From positions 31,746,852 through 31,810,851 of the forward strand of contig OZ010800.1 of NCBI GenBank assembly GCA_963932465.1: a stretch of 64,000 nt of DNA. Direction: 5' to 3'. Source of the DNA: Maratus speciosus (lineage: Eukaryota > Arthropoda > Arachnida > Araneae > Salticidae). Of the stretch, positions 23,325 to 34,219 are shown piece by piece (positions within the stretch are counted from its first letter, which is position 1; each line of letters opens with the position of its first letter). Both the position numbers and the translations under genes were made by a program. The notes below the pieces were generated by a model that saw nothing but the letters and a program-made list of their open reading frames with translations, was not told the origin of the DNA and ran no database searches.

Positions 23325-24484
23325 ATGGCCAAAGGTGAGCGGTCACTTGCGATTTTAGACGTTTTGTTAAATATCTAGAAAAATGCATGAGGAATTAATC
23401 TGAAACTCCAGATGTGTAAACAGTATAGCATAGGTCCGTGAAGATATACGTCCGTGAAGAATTTTTCCGAAACCCCATGGGGGACAATATACAAATTTTA
23501 AAATAACGAATATCTTTTGGATAACTCTGTCAAAACTAATGTAGCAAAATCGTTCAAACTGTAGATTATGATTAAATGGCTTATTGTAATAATTTACGTT
23601 CATTTTTATGATGATAGCATGTATACTCGAAGAGAAATTCAGGTTTTTACAAAAACAATCTCAAATTGTGGCAAGATATTTGCGTATAATTTGAAGAGTT
23701 CTTAATATAAAAAACAGTTCTTTTCAGAAAATATGACAAACAACATTGTACACAATACCCAGCAATCAGAATTAAAAAATGATAAAACTTATATGAAACA
23801 TGAGCACGTTTACTAAATAATAATGCACTGCGCATGCCCAAACGCAATCAAAATATAATGCGCATAATGTGTTAGCTAAATGTAGAGGGAAACTTTTGTA
23901 AAAGTCTCAAAAACAGAGCTTGAAAATTCTGAAAATTATCGTTGATAGAATAAGCTCAAAATCCGTTGTTCCCAACAGGAAGCCAAAAGATGAGGGACTG
24001 TAACCATATATCCATTGATTAGTGGCAATATAGCATACACAATATTGCACGCACTACTATATTTGGATACAATCCCTCATCTTTTGGCTTCCTTTTGGGA
24101 ATAACGGATTTTGAGCTTATTCCATCAAAGATAATTTTCATACTTTTCAAACTATGATTTTGGGATTTTCACAAAAGTTGCTCTATACATTTAGTAAGCA
24201 TATTATGAAAATTATATTTTGATTGCATTCGGGCATGCGCAGGGAATTATTATTTAGTAAACGTGCTCATTTTTTATACAGTTTTTATTATTTTTTAATT
24301 CTGATTGCAGGGAATTGTGTACAATGTTTGTCCTATTTTCTGAAAAGAACTTTTTTTTTATATTAAGAACTCTATAAATTATAAGCAAAAAAACTTGGCA
24401 AAGTTTGGGGCTCATTTTATAAAAACTTTAATTTTTCTATTAATATACATGCTATACTCATAAAATGGAACACAAATTATTACA

Positions 24485-26602
24485 ATGATGTGATTAAAAT
24501 ACACATCATCAAAACCATTGAATTAAAAGAAAAAAGGAGAAAACCCAAAGTTCATGAGACCTCCCAGAAGTAAAAACCATTATCGGACACATTTTACAAC
24601 CGCCATTTACAAATAAGCAGAACTATTACAAATAAAATTTTACGAACGGGCATTTTTACAACAACATTCGGACATTCGATTTATGATACTGGACTAGTTG
24701 CCTTCCATCCAGGACACACAGCTGGAAAATAATGAGCGGGTGGTACAGAAATAGAGGCAGGGCACGTAATTTTCCAAAAACGACCATTAAAATCGCAGGA
24801 ACGGCAGAAGGAAAAGCAACAGATGAGACCTTATTGGATGCTGAGAAGAGAAAGTAGTAAAATGGACGAATAAATTACAAATATCACGTGTAAGAGGAAT
24901 ACAACGAGAGAAAAAAATGAAGTCATTCTGAAAATGGTCATCTAAGAGTGTTTCCAGAAAGAAGGGGCTCTGGCAGTTTTCTTAACAGCGTGCTGTAGTT
25001 CTTTATGGAACGAAATCCGAACGGAGGCTTGTACCCTAAGACTCTCAATATGGATAATTACCAGATACGGATCTGTCTACATTCAGTGCTAGTATCTCTA
25101 ACAAGTGATGGTTCCTAATACGAAAGGTACATTTTATTCCCTTCTGCCTGTTATTTTGATGAATTATACAATTTTAAATCGAATCATGCCCTTGCCTACC
25201 CTTGTCTGTAAGTTGATGACAGAATACAATTTACTGGTTTCCAATGAAAGTCATTCAAATTATTATATGAATTTACTGGTTTCCAATGAAAGTCATTCAG
25301 TATATTATATGTGTTTGTATTGTCTATTTGTGTTTTCTGTATATAAATAAATGTTACTCTTTGTATATAGAGCGGAATAAGTGTCTAATTAACTGTTTCA
25401 TGTGTCTGCTTAATTTTAATAATTGTTAATTTAAGCATTTTTATTCAGCGGCTTCAAAAGGAACTTGGTGTTGCGAAAACACACAGCGCAAGAAGATTAA
25501 GTTTATTTTTTATTAACGAAGATTATTGATTAAGATGTTTAAGAGAGTAAAGGTATGTGTCATAAATAAAGGGTTAATTTTGTATGTATATTTATAGAAG
25601 GCATATTTTCTTTAGGTATATCAAATTCCCAGAAGCAAAACGATCACTAAGATTTAAATAATTCAAATTAGCTAACTAAAATATATGCTTAAAAGGGGTT
25701 AAAGAGATGCTTAATGAAGGGGTAATGTGAGCTAATAAGATGTCTATAACGTTGATTGTAAAATGCAAATGTCTCCTCATCATCTCCATAAATACCTATT
25801 TGGTGACGTGGCCTTCCCTTAATTATTTAACTTAATTAATTTAATTTAGATAATTAAAACTTCGGACTTAGGTTATTTCGGTGTTTTATTAATGTCGGTT
25901 AAATGTAGCTCTCAATTATATGTCAGAAAATTAAAATAAATTCACAAATGATAGATTATATTACAATTAATAACTGAAGAAAAAGATTTCTTCTTTACAT
26001 ATAATTAGAATATTTCATTATGCTAATTATTTAAATTTTCTAAATATTTTTCTATATATTCTGCATGATGTGATTAAAATACACATCATCAAAACCATTG
26101 AATTAAAAGAAAAAAAAAAAAAAGGGAAAACCCCCAAAGTTCACGAGACCTCCCAGAAGTAAAAACCATTATCGGGCACATTTTACAACCGCCATTTACA
26201 AATAAGCAGAACTATTACAAATAAATTTTACGAACGGACATATTTACAACAACATTCGGACATTCGATTTATGATATTAGACTAGAGGCCTTCCCTCCAG
26301 GACATACAGCTGGAATATAATGAGCGGGTGGTACAGAAATAGAGGCAGGGCACATAATTTTCAAGCTGTGTGTCCTGGAGGGAAGGCCTCTAGTCTAGTA
26401 TCATAAATCGAATGACCGAATGTTGGTCTAAAAATGTCCGTTCGTAAAATTTATTTGTAATAGTTCTGCTTATTTGTAAATGGCGGTTGTAAAATGTGTC
26501 CGATAATGGTTTTTACTTCTGGGAGGTTCATGAACTTCGGGGTTTTCTCTTTTTTTTCTTTTAATTCAATGGTTTTGATGATGTGTACTTTAATCACATC
26601 AT
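24485..26602. mobile_element. Foldback element inserted in the hairpin, ACA duplication
   Basis: The left end ATGATGTGATTAAAATACAC and the right end, reversed, ATGATGTGATTAAAGTACAC are inverted copies extending ~230-280 bp, including AACCATTGAATTAAAAGAAA and GTAAATGGCGGTTGTAAAATGTG on the right. A third copy of the left arm lies in direct orientation at 26065-26350, next to the right arm. The uninterrupted left arm of the host hairpin shows the empty site. Comparison gives a 3-bp target duplication, ACA, at 24482-24484 and 26603-26605. The interior (24780-26060) holds no recognisable transposase. Confidence 0.8.
24776..26064. other. Interior of the foldback element, no known gene
   Basis: 1.3 kb between the two direct copies of the left arm. 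A 39-bp tandem pair (AATTTACTGGTTTCCAATGA-type) lies at about 25228-25305. The open frame 25105-25350 spans it but has no motif I recognise. Confidence 0.45.
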
Positions 26603-26858
26603 ACAATAAGGCACTTTATCATAACCTATAGTTTGAACGCTTTTGCTACATTAGTTTTTGCAGGGTTACCCCAAAGATATTCGTTCTTATTCAATTTGTT
26701 GATGGCCCCCTATGAGATTTCGGGAAAAAATCTTCACCGAAATGTATGGCCTGTACTATTTTGTTTACACATCTGCAGTTTCAGGATAATTCCTCGTGTA
26801 GTTTCTAGATATTTAACAAAACGTCTAAAATTGCAAGTGGCCGGTCACGTTTGGCCAT

Positions 26859-27254
26859 ATAGTGTATGTGGTCAAATATTTTGATATTTTGTCAGTATTT
26901 TGATATTTATATATATATAAAATTCCAGCTGAAAATGTTCATTTGAGAATTCATAGCATTCAAAAAACCAGTGTTCGGACTTGAGGAAACTGATAAATAA
27001 ATTATAAAAACCACTCAAAATCGTTTTTAAAAATCAGTGGAAGCAAAGGAAACTTTTTCTGTTCATCATTTTTCATTCATCATGTTTCAAAAATCATTTT
27101 TTTAACTGCAGAAAATATATTGATTTCTTGGATTTCTAATGATAGAAACGCTTTTCGGATCATTGGAACCTCTGAAGTGTCAATGTGTATTTTCGTTCTT
27201 GGTTATATTATATTTTGGTAGATAAAAAAAACTTTGTTTTTTTACACTGTAGTA
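26859..27254. other. Unassigned AT-rich DNA
   Basis: No gene or repeat recognised between the hairpin element and the next MITE. Confidence 0.45.
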
Positions 27255-27586
27255 CACTGTAAAAAAAACGACGTTTTACAGTACAAAGTACTATTCATCT
27301 CGCGCACAAACTCGATCACAGTGAATGTGCTCTATCTTTCTTTGGTTTACTGATTATATAAACATGAAAAATACAGTAGTTGCGTAAAATTAACAGCACA
27401 ATGTGCCGGCAATTCGGACGCCAGCAGTTTGTGTTGGCGTCCAAATTGCCAGCACATTGTGCGTTTAATTTTTCGCAACTACTGTATTTTTCATGTTTAT
27501 ATAATCAGGAAACCAAAGAAAGATACCGCACGTTCACTGTGATCGAGTTCGTGCGGGCAAATTTACAGCGGTTTTTTTTTACAGTG
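27255..27586. mobile_element. Palindromic MITE, CACTGTAAAAAAA ends, TA target
   Basis: It starts CACTGTAAAAAAAACG and ends in the inverse, TTTTTTTTTACAGTG, with TA on both sides (27253-27254, 27587-27588). The arms match closely: AACTCGATCACAGTGAA, ATCTTTCTTTGGTTT, TATATAAACATGAAAAATAC, then CAGCACATTGTGC-type blocks, up to a GGACGCCA..TGGCGTCC turn. It is 332 bp and non-coding. Confidence 0.85.
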
Positions 27587-28534
27587 TACACAATGAGATG
27601 AATTTGTATAATATATAAACCGGATTATTTTCTTGATTTAATCCTGAGTATTTGAAAATTATGTAACTAAGATAATCCAAATTAAAGAAATTTATATGGC
27701 AATGTCTAAAATTTCTTCTGTTAATTATATCAAGCTCTTAATTAAAGTTTTAACAAATGTCTCTCTGCGTGCGATTCTCATCTTTTGATTTTCTGCTTTA
27801 AAATTAATTCCTATTAACTATTTTAGAAGTTTAAAAAGAGAATTTTCAGTCTTAATTACAGAATTAATCTTCTCATTTGAAGCCCTCTTTTTTCAAGTTA
27901 CTTAAGACTGATAACATAATTTTGAAGATCATTCTAATTCTAAATATTTTATTAAATTTGTTACTTTTTAACGCTCGATAAATGTCCAAATAATTCGATG
28001 CACTTTATACTATACGGAAAATATGTTGTGCAGATTACTGACCGATACCAGTTTCGTTATATTTTAAGTGTATTAACATCATTAAAATACACAACATGCG
28101 ATTTGTTACCATAGATCATAATGTATTGGAATTTTTGTATTTGTTAATGAACTATGAACACTACACGCTTAATTTTGAATAGTGATTGCACTAATTAGCA
28201 CTCCAGTAAAATATAAAATTTATGTGGCAACTTGTGTATATTTACATGAGTAACAGTACTGCCCGGCGACAACACTTTTTACTATATTCGAAAGGTCTAA
28301 AGAGAATTAAAAGAAAACTTCCAATAAATGGTTTTGCAGTTTCGTTATAAGTAATCAAGAAATCTGAATTTTGTCTTTGTCTCAAAGTAGAAATTAGTTG
28401 TTTTTATGCGGTTTTTTGTGCTAATTCCCAATCTAGTTTCAGATTTACTCCAGCAGGTCTTGTTTTTGAGATATTTGCATATTTCGATTTATGCAAATTT
28501 AATAAATTTTACATAATTATGTGCAAATTTAAGT
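27587..28534. other. Unassigned; inverted partner of 38.9-39.1 kb at its end
   Basis: No gene. The segment ~28380-28520, read in reverse (TATGCAAATATCTCAAAAAC..CTAGATTGGG), resembles 38960-39060 (TATGCAAATTTCTCCAAAAC..CTAGAAAAAAACGG). Related repeats therefore flank both sides of the satellite island in opposite orientation. Confidence 0.4.
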
Positions 28535-28544
28535 TATCCCAGCT

Positions 28545-28790
28545 AAAAATGAACTGCAGTGAAACTTTAAAAAAAATGTAGTTGGAAGACTGCGGTGATT
28601 TGGCACAAATCCCTGCAGTGTTTTTGAAGTCGACATAACTATAAATTAACCGCAGTAAATGTGTAGTTGATAACTACACACACACCGCAGTAAATTTATA
28701 GTTATGTCGACTTCAAAAGAACTGCAGGGATTTGTGCCAAATCACCGCAGTCTCCCAACTACATTATTTTTGCAGTTTGACTGTAGCCTT
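28545..28790. mobile_element. Palindromic MITE-like unit with ACTGCAGT motifs
   Basis: The arms TGTAGTTGGAAGACTGCGGT and, inverted, ACCGCAGTCTCCCAACTACA, with CAAATCCCTGCAG and AAGTCGACATAACTATAAAT in both, meet at AGTTGATAACTACACAC. ACTGCAGT/ACTGCGGT-type words recur, as they do at the other end of the island (37800-38155). Confidence 0.75.
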
Positions 28791-28814
28791 TTAAAAATTT
28801 ATTAGAAAATATGA

Positions 28815-30115
28815 GGAGAAATGCCGGATGTGCATAACATAAATAAGTCGTATTAGGCCTTTCCAACAAAATGCCACATGATGGGTGACTCCAAAATTTA
28901 GAAAAAGTGCCCCGTTGGGGTGGGGCAAAGTGAAGGGAGGGAAGACGGATGTGCATAACATGAATAAGTGGTATTAGGCCTTTCCAACAATATGTTACAT
29001 GATGGGTGACTGCAAAATTTAGAAAAGTGCCCTCCTTGGGGGGGGAAGTGTGGGGAGGAAAGCCAAATGTGCATAACTTGAATAAGTAGCCATTGGCCTT
29101 TCCAGCAATGGGTCACACGAGGGGTGTCGGCAAAATTTAGAAAAGTGCCCCCTCAGGGGGGAGCAAAGTGGGGGGGGAGAACCGGATGTGCATAACATGA
29201 ATAAGTGGTATTAGGCCTTTCCAACAATATGTCACATGATGGGTGACTGCAAACTTTAGAAAAGTGCCCCCATTGGGGGGGGGGGCAAAGTCAGGTGAGG
29301 GAAGCCAGATGTGCATAACATGAATAAGTGGTATTAGGCCTTTCCAACAATATGTCACATGATGGGTGACTTCAAAATTTAGAAATGTGCCCCCCTTGGG
29401 GGGGCAAAGTGGGGTGAGGGAAGCCGGATGTGCATAACATGAATAAGTGGTATTAGACCTTTCCAACAATATGTCACATAATGGGTGACTGCAAAATTTA
29501 GAAAAGTGCCCCCCTTGAGGGGGGCAAGTGGGGGAGGGAAGCTGGATGTGCATAACATGAATAAGTGGCATTAGGCCTTTCCAACAATATGTCACATGAT
29601 GTGTGACTGCAAAATTTAGAAAAGTGCCCCCCCCTTGAAGGGTGCAAAGTGTGGGGAGGAAAGCCAAATGTGCATAACTTAATAAGTAGTCATTGGCCTT
29701 TCCAGCGATGGGTCACACGAGGGGTGTCAGCAAAATTTAGAAAAGTGCCCCCTCAGGGGGGAGCAAAGTGGGGGGGGGGAGAAACCAGATGTGCATAACA
29801 TGAATAAGTGGTATTAGGCCTTTCCTACAATATGTCACATGATGGGTGACTGCAAAATTTAGAAAAGTGCCCCCCAGGGGGGGGGGGGAAACCGGATGTG
29901 CACAACATGAATAAGTGCTCACAGGCCTTTCCAACAATATGTTACAAGGCATGTTGGCAAAATTTAGAAAAGTTCCCCCTTGGAGGGGGGGGGGCAAAGC
30001 GGGTGAGGAAAGCCGGATGTGCATAACATAAATAAGTGGTGATGGGGCCTTTCTAACAAGTTACATGAGGGATGTCGGCAAAATTTTGAAAAGTGGGGGT
30101 TGCACCACCTGGAAT
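28815..30115. repeat. Minisatellite, ~105-124-bp unit, ~11 copies
   Basis: The unit contains GGATGTGCATAACATGAATA, AGTGGTATTAGGCCTTTCCA, a CACATGATGGGTGACTGC-type block, AAAATTTAGAAAAGTGCCCC and a G-run. Starts lie near 28825, 28943, 29064, 29185, 29308, 29425, 29544, 29666, 29790, 29895 and 30013. The pair of units at 29064/29185 reappears, with its own variants (CATTGGCCTTTCCAGC, GGGTCACACGAGGGGTGTC), at 29666/29790, giving a higher-order period of ~602 bp. Long minus-strand frames (29137-29667, 29737-30024) are by-products. Confidence 0.95.
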
Positions 30116-30477
30116 ATACCCTCACTTCTCTATGAAATTTTTATATATTATAAATGACATTTATCGGAGGGCTCTGTAAAAAAATCTAATCTAAAAGGAT
30201 GAAAATATTAAAAAAGTTCAAAAAGTAAGAGAAATAATGAAATTCTTCGATCGGACGTGGTGAAAATCTGCGAAATTCATCCATCGACAATATGAAAAAA
30301 ATCGCACGAGTTTTGCAAATCGATCGCAAGGAAGCTCCCGTACATTTCCCCAATCAGTAGAAATAAAATATTGCAAAACTCGAGAATTGGTAGCGTGAAA
30401 AAAATTGCAAAAATCATTACTCACTCAATGAAAAGATTTATGAAATTCCCCAGTCCATTATTGAAAAGCCTCACCAG
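30116..30477. repeat. Degenerate short-period repeat (part 1)
   Basis: Recurring phrases such as GAAATTCATCCATCGACAAT, GCACGAGTTTTGCAAATCGA and AAAACTCGAGAATTGG describe a ~30-40-bp decayed unit. The same phrases return at 30980-31140, 32060-32170 and 34800-34915. The SINE and MITEs in between were inserted into an older array. Confidence 0.6.
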
Positions 30478-30705
30478 TGGCCGAGAGGTTCTGCTCTCGA
30501 AGCTGGTAGGACGGGGAGGTGCTGTGTTCGATCCCAATAGCGCCCGTCGTCCTAATCATTTTAGAGTTTTCTTCAGACCTTGGTTTTCCAAGCATAAATA
30601 CGGGTTAAGTTCCCTTAGAAAGACCACCCACGGAGGGCACTCCCCCCCGTTAGGGCCTATATCCCTCGTGCTGATAACTGGCCATCATAAACACAACCAA
30701 CAACC
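30478..30705 (+). mobile_element. tRNA-derived SINE, second copy
   Basis: The same family as 7341-7579, here on the plus strand. A-box TGGCCGAGAGG at 30488-30498 and B-box-like TGTTCGATCCC at 30535-30545, then the shared body (TTCCCTTAGAAAGACC, CGGAGGGCACTCCCCC, GGGCCTATATCCCTCGTG) and the tail ACACAACCAACAACC. Flanking ATTATTG(G)AAAA occurs at 30467 and 30706, a target duplication. The long A-run (to 30744) belongs to the expanded right duplication, not to the SINE body. The open frame 30371-30775 is a by-product. Confidence 0.9.
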
Positions 30706-30713
30706 ATTATTGG

Positions 30714-30746
<33 letters not shown>

Positions 30747-30771
30747 CAGAACAATTTTTCAGTTGGCTGCT

Positions 30772-30979
30772 TTAACCCTAGAACTACCGGAAATTTTACT
30801 CAAGTTTTATAAAAACATTCTACACCAGAATTTTTACTTAAAACTATTTAATTTGTTTATTTAACTTATTATTGTCTGATTTATACATTTAGTTTGTTTT
30901 GAAGAAATTTCTGGTTTGAATAAATATTTTGAATGTACATGTCGGGTCCAATGGACCCGTCTGGTAGACGGAAGGTTAA
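30772..30979. mobile_element. TTAA MITE, piggyBac-like ends
   Basis: TTAACCCTAGAACTACC on the left and, reversed, TTAACCTTCCGTCTACC on the right, with TTAA at 30772-30775 and 30976-30979. The interior includes a GGGTCCAATGGACCC hairpin near the right end. It is inserted in the degenerate repeat. Confidence 0.6.
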
Positions 30980-31262
30980 AATATTGTGAAACTTGTCAAC
31001 CTGTTGCAGAAATCAATCGTGAAATTCATCAATCGAGACAAAACTCACAAGATTCTTCAGTTGGTGGTAGGAAAAAATGTGAAATTTGTCAACCGATTGC
31101 AGCTGAAAAACTGCTAAATAAGTCACATTAACTGATAATTGAAAAATAGTTATTGAATATTAATATTTAAAAAAAGGAATGCATAACAACATTAAATGGG
31201 GGGGAAAATCGCAAAATTCAATCTGTCATAGGAAAACATTGCAAAATTTTATTGATAAAAAA
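30980..31262. repeat. Degenerate short-period repeat (part 2)
   Basis: Phrases TGTGAAACTTGTCAACCTGT, GAAATTCATCAATCGAGAC and TGTGAAATTTGTCAACCGAT repeat every ~30-50 bp. This continues the array at 30116-30477. The frame 30916-31131 that covers it is an artefact of repetition. Confidence 0.55.
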
Positions 31263-31656
31263 TAGAGCTGTACTGAGTACTTGGTAAATACTGAGTATTC
31301 GGCATACTCGGCCAATTTGCCAAGTACTCGGTACTCGGCGAAATTTTGGCCGAGTACTCGGCCAATACCGAGTAGTTGTAAGAATTTCAAACTGATCAGT
31401 AAAAAGTTATTCGAATATCAATGTATAATATATGTAATAATTCATAAAACTATTTACTCAGTATTTAACAATATGTGTACAAAATATAAAAAAAGTTAAG
31501 CAAAAACCCCTCATAAAATAATTCAAGATTAAAATTTAGTTTCACACATACAAATAAAAGTAAGTTTTTCTTATTACACAACTACTCGGTATTTGGTCGA
31601 GTAGTCAGTGGCCGAGTACTCGGTACTCGGCCAAAGTACTACTCGGTACACCACTA
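31263..31656. mobile_element. hAT-like MITE with perfect 8-bp target duplication
   Basis: It begins TAGAGCTGTACTGAGTA and ends, reversed, TAGTGGTGTACCGAGTA. ATAAAAAA occurs exactly at 31255-31262 and 31657-31664. The subterminal parts are full of GAGTACTCGG/CCGAGTACT words. An 8-bp duplication and TAGNGSTG-type ends are typical of hAT-superfamily elements. The interior (31380-31560) is AT-rich and non-coding. Confidence 0.85.
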
Positions 31657-31704
31657 ATAAAAAAGGAGTCTAAGAAAACCAATTCAAATTATTTTTTGTG
31701 AACA

Positions 31705-32035
31705 AGGTACACGAATGCAAGAAAAAAATTTAGGTGCCAATGGGCAGTCTCTCACCACTAAATTTTATTTGTTATTTTTTGTCTAATATTTCACCTAAAT
31801 TTTTTGTAAGAATTTAAGGGAAGAGAACTAATAAAATTTAGTGGTGAGAAACTGCCTGCTGGCGCCTAGATTTTTACACTTCTGTTCTGTGAGTGCCCTT
31901 TTTTAAAAATTCGCACACAGCAGTCCTTTTTTCTAGAATCATCACTATCCTAGTGTTGATTCCAGATAAAAAGGGCCACTGGGCGGAAATGTTTAAAAAA
32001 CAGCACACTTGTACCTTGTCGCTTGCAGGGAAAAT
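31705..32035. mobile_element. Composite palindrome, two MITE-like hairpins
   Basis: Inner hairpin 1 (31731-31868) has arms TAGGTGCCAATGGGCAGT and ACTGCCTGCTGGCGCCTA, with CACCACTAAATTTTATT inverted. Inner hairpin 2 (~31890-32010) turns at GAATCATCACTATCCTAGTG. Outer similarity (AACAAGGTACA on the left, TGTACCTTGTCG on the right) suggests both belong to one larger palindrome. Confidence 0.5.
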
Positions 32036-32294
32036 CTGAAAAAGTGGTCTGAAATTCGAAATTCATTCATCGACCATATGATAAGAATCCCATGAGTTTC
32101 ACAAATCAGTATCAAGAAAAAACTAAATTTTACCAGTGGGTAGAAATATAATATTGCAAAATTTGTCAATCAGTTGCATGAAAAAAAACTGAAAATAGTC
32201 ATTAAGTCGTCAGAAAATTTGGTGAAATTTGCCACTTGATTGTTGGACAAAAAAAAGAAATTCTTTAGTCGCGGATTTTGATCAAAAATTTACC

Positions 32295-32570
32295 TTAACA
32301 CTTTGGCTGCCGCCCATTTTTCAAAATCTGTTCCCAGGCACCGAATGCGTGAGTTAGAGATCTGCACGGGCAGTCCCGTGGCCCAGAGTTGATTTCAGGG
32401 GGTGGCCCGGGAGGGGGGGGCTTTCATTGCTTTGGAAGGAATGTCCCCCCCCCCGGACCACCCCCTGAAATCAACTCTGGGGCCACAAGTCTGCCCATGC
32501 AGATCTCTTAAGTCACGCATTCGGTGCCTGGGAACAGATTTTGAAAAATGGGCGGCAGCCAAAGTGTTAA
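32295..32570. mobile_element. TTAA palindromic MITE, copy 1
   Basis: TTAA at both ends. The arms run TTAACACTTTGGCTGCCGCC, then CATTTTTCAAAATCTGTTCC, then AATGCGTGA..GATCTGCACGGGCAG and TTGATTTCAGGGGGTGG, and return in inverse. The arms are ~110 bp and nearly perfect, with a short G/C-run centre. This is the founder-like, most diverged copy in the array. Confidence 0.9.
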
Positions 32571-32948
32571 CGTAAATTTAAGGATATTGTCATTGGTTTA
32601 ACATTAGCTTGTGAATATTGTAACATGACAGTGTACTAAGCTCATTCAATATCCTCCTATGCAAAAAAAAAAACATTTAAAATAATTAAGGATATTTTCA
32701 GTGGTTTAACATTAGCTTGTGTGTATTGTAACATGACGGTGTACTAAGCTCACACAAATCAGTATCAAGAAAAAACTAAATTTTACCAGTGGATAGAAAT
32801 ATAATATTGCAAAATTTGTCAATCAGTTGCATGAAAAAAAAACTGAAAATAGTCATTAAGTCATCAGAAAAATTTGTGAAATTTGCCAGTTGATTGTTGG
32901 ACAAAAAAGAGAAATCCTTTAGTTGGGGATTTTGATCAAAAATTTACC

Positions 32949-33211
32949 TTAACACTTTGGCTGCCGCCCATTTTTCAAAATCTGTTCCCAGGCACCGAAT
33001 GCGTGACTTGGAGATCTGCACGGGCAGACCCGTGGCCCCAGAGTTGATTTCAGGGGGTGGCCCGGGGGGGGGGGGGGAGCTCTCATTGCTCTGGAAGGAC
33101 CGCCCCCTGAAATCAACTCTGGGGCCACTGGTCTGCCCGTGCAGATCTCCAAGTCACGCATTCGATGCCTGTGAACAGATTTTGAAAAATGGGCGGCAGC
33201 CAAAGTGTTAA
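32949..33211. mobile_element. TTAA palindromic MITE, copy 2
   Basis: The same element as 32295-32570. Because it is a near-perfect palindrome, both strands show an 84-codon frame starting MAAAHFSKSV. This is symmetry, not a gene. Confidence 0.9.
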
Positions 33212-33583
33212 CGTAAATTTAAGGATATTTTCAGTGGTTTAACATTAGCTTGTGAGTATTGTAACATGACAGTGTACTAAGCTCATTCAATGTCCTCCTA
33301 TGCAAAAAACATTTAAAATAATTAAGGATATTTTCAGTGGTTTAACATTAGCTTGTGTGTATTGTAACATGACGGTGTACTAAGCTCACACAAATCGGTA
33401 TCAAGAAAAAACTAAATTTTACCAGTGGGTAGAAATATAATATTGCAAAATTTGTCAATCAGTTGCATGAAAAAAAACTGAAAATAGTCATTAAGTCATC
33501 AGAAAAATTTGTGAAATTTGCCAGTTGATTGTTGGACAAAAAAGAGAAATCCTTTAGTTGCGGATTTTGATCAAAAATTCACC

Positions 33584-33847
33584 TTAACACTTTGGCTGCC
33601 GCCCATTTTTCAAAATCTGTTCCCAGGCACCGAATGCGTGACTTAGAGATCTGCACGCCCCAGAGTTCATTTCAGGGGGTGGCCCGGGGGGGGAGCTCTC
33701 ATTGCTCTGGAAGGAATGTCCGTCCCCCCCCCGGACCACCCCCTGAAATCAACTCTGGGGCCACGGGTCTGCCCGTGCAGATCTCTAAGTCACGCATTCG
33801 ATGCCTGTGAACAGATTTTGAAAAATGGGCGGCAGCCAAAGTGTTAA
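33584..33847. mobile_element. TTAA palindromic MITE, copy 3
   Basis: As copy 2, with a deletion in the left arm (GATCTGCACG runs straight to CCCCAGAGTTCATTTC). Confidence 0.9.
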
Positions 33848-34219
33848 CGTAAATGTAAGGATATTTTCAGTGGTTTAACATTAGCTTGTGAGTATTGTAA
33901 CATGACAGTGTACTAAGCTCATTCAATGTCCTCCTATGCAAAAAACATTTAAAATAATTAAGGATATTTTCAGTGGTTTAACATTAGCTTGTGTGTATTG
34001 TAACATGACGGTGTACTAAGCTCACACAAATCAGTATCAAGAAAAAACTAAATTTTACCAGTGGGTAGAAATATAATATTGCAAAATTTGTCAATCAGTT
34101 GCATGAAAAAAAACTGAAAATAGTCATTAAGTCATCAAAAAAATTTGTGAAATTTGCCAGTTGATTGTTGGACAAAAAAGAGAAATCCTTTAGTTGCAGA
34201 TTTTGATCAAAAATTCACC

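Larger units (their letters stand above)
23325..26858. mobile_element. Long hairpin (near-complete palindrome), interrupted
   Basis: The left arm 23325-~24020 is matched in inverse by 24040-24484 plus 26603-26858. Shared blocks include ATGGCCAAA, GACGTTTTGTTAAATATCTAGAAA, AACGTGCTCA..AAATAATAAT and AAGATGAGGGA with the GGAAGCCAAAAG core. The arms meet almost at the centre (~24030), so an RNA across this would fold into a ~700-bp hairpin. The right arm is split by a 2.1-kb insertion (24485-26602). Without it the two halves join exactly as in the left arm. No coding region was recognised. Confidence 0.85.

Noticed and set aside
28759..30024. Long minus-strand frames up to 176 codons with repeated 'HVMHI', 'THHVTYCWKG' phrases
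   Set aside because: They are translations of the ~120-bp minisatellite; no start context, conserved domain or codon signal.
30371..30775. 134-codon plus-strand frame as a gene
   Set aside because: It runs across the SINE and an A-run that encodes a lysine string; a by-product.
32949..33211. Two nearly identical proteins beginning MAAAHFSKSV encoded on opposite strands
   Set aside because: They arise because the underlying MITE is a palindrome; the frames shift between copies and have no domain.
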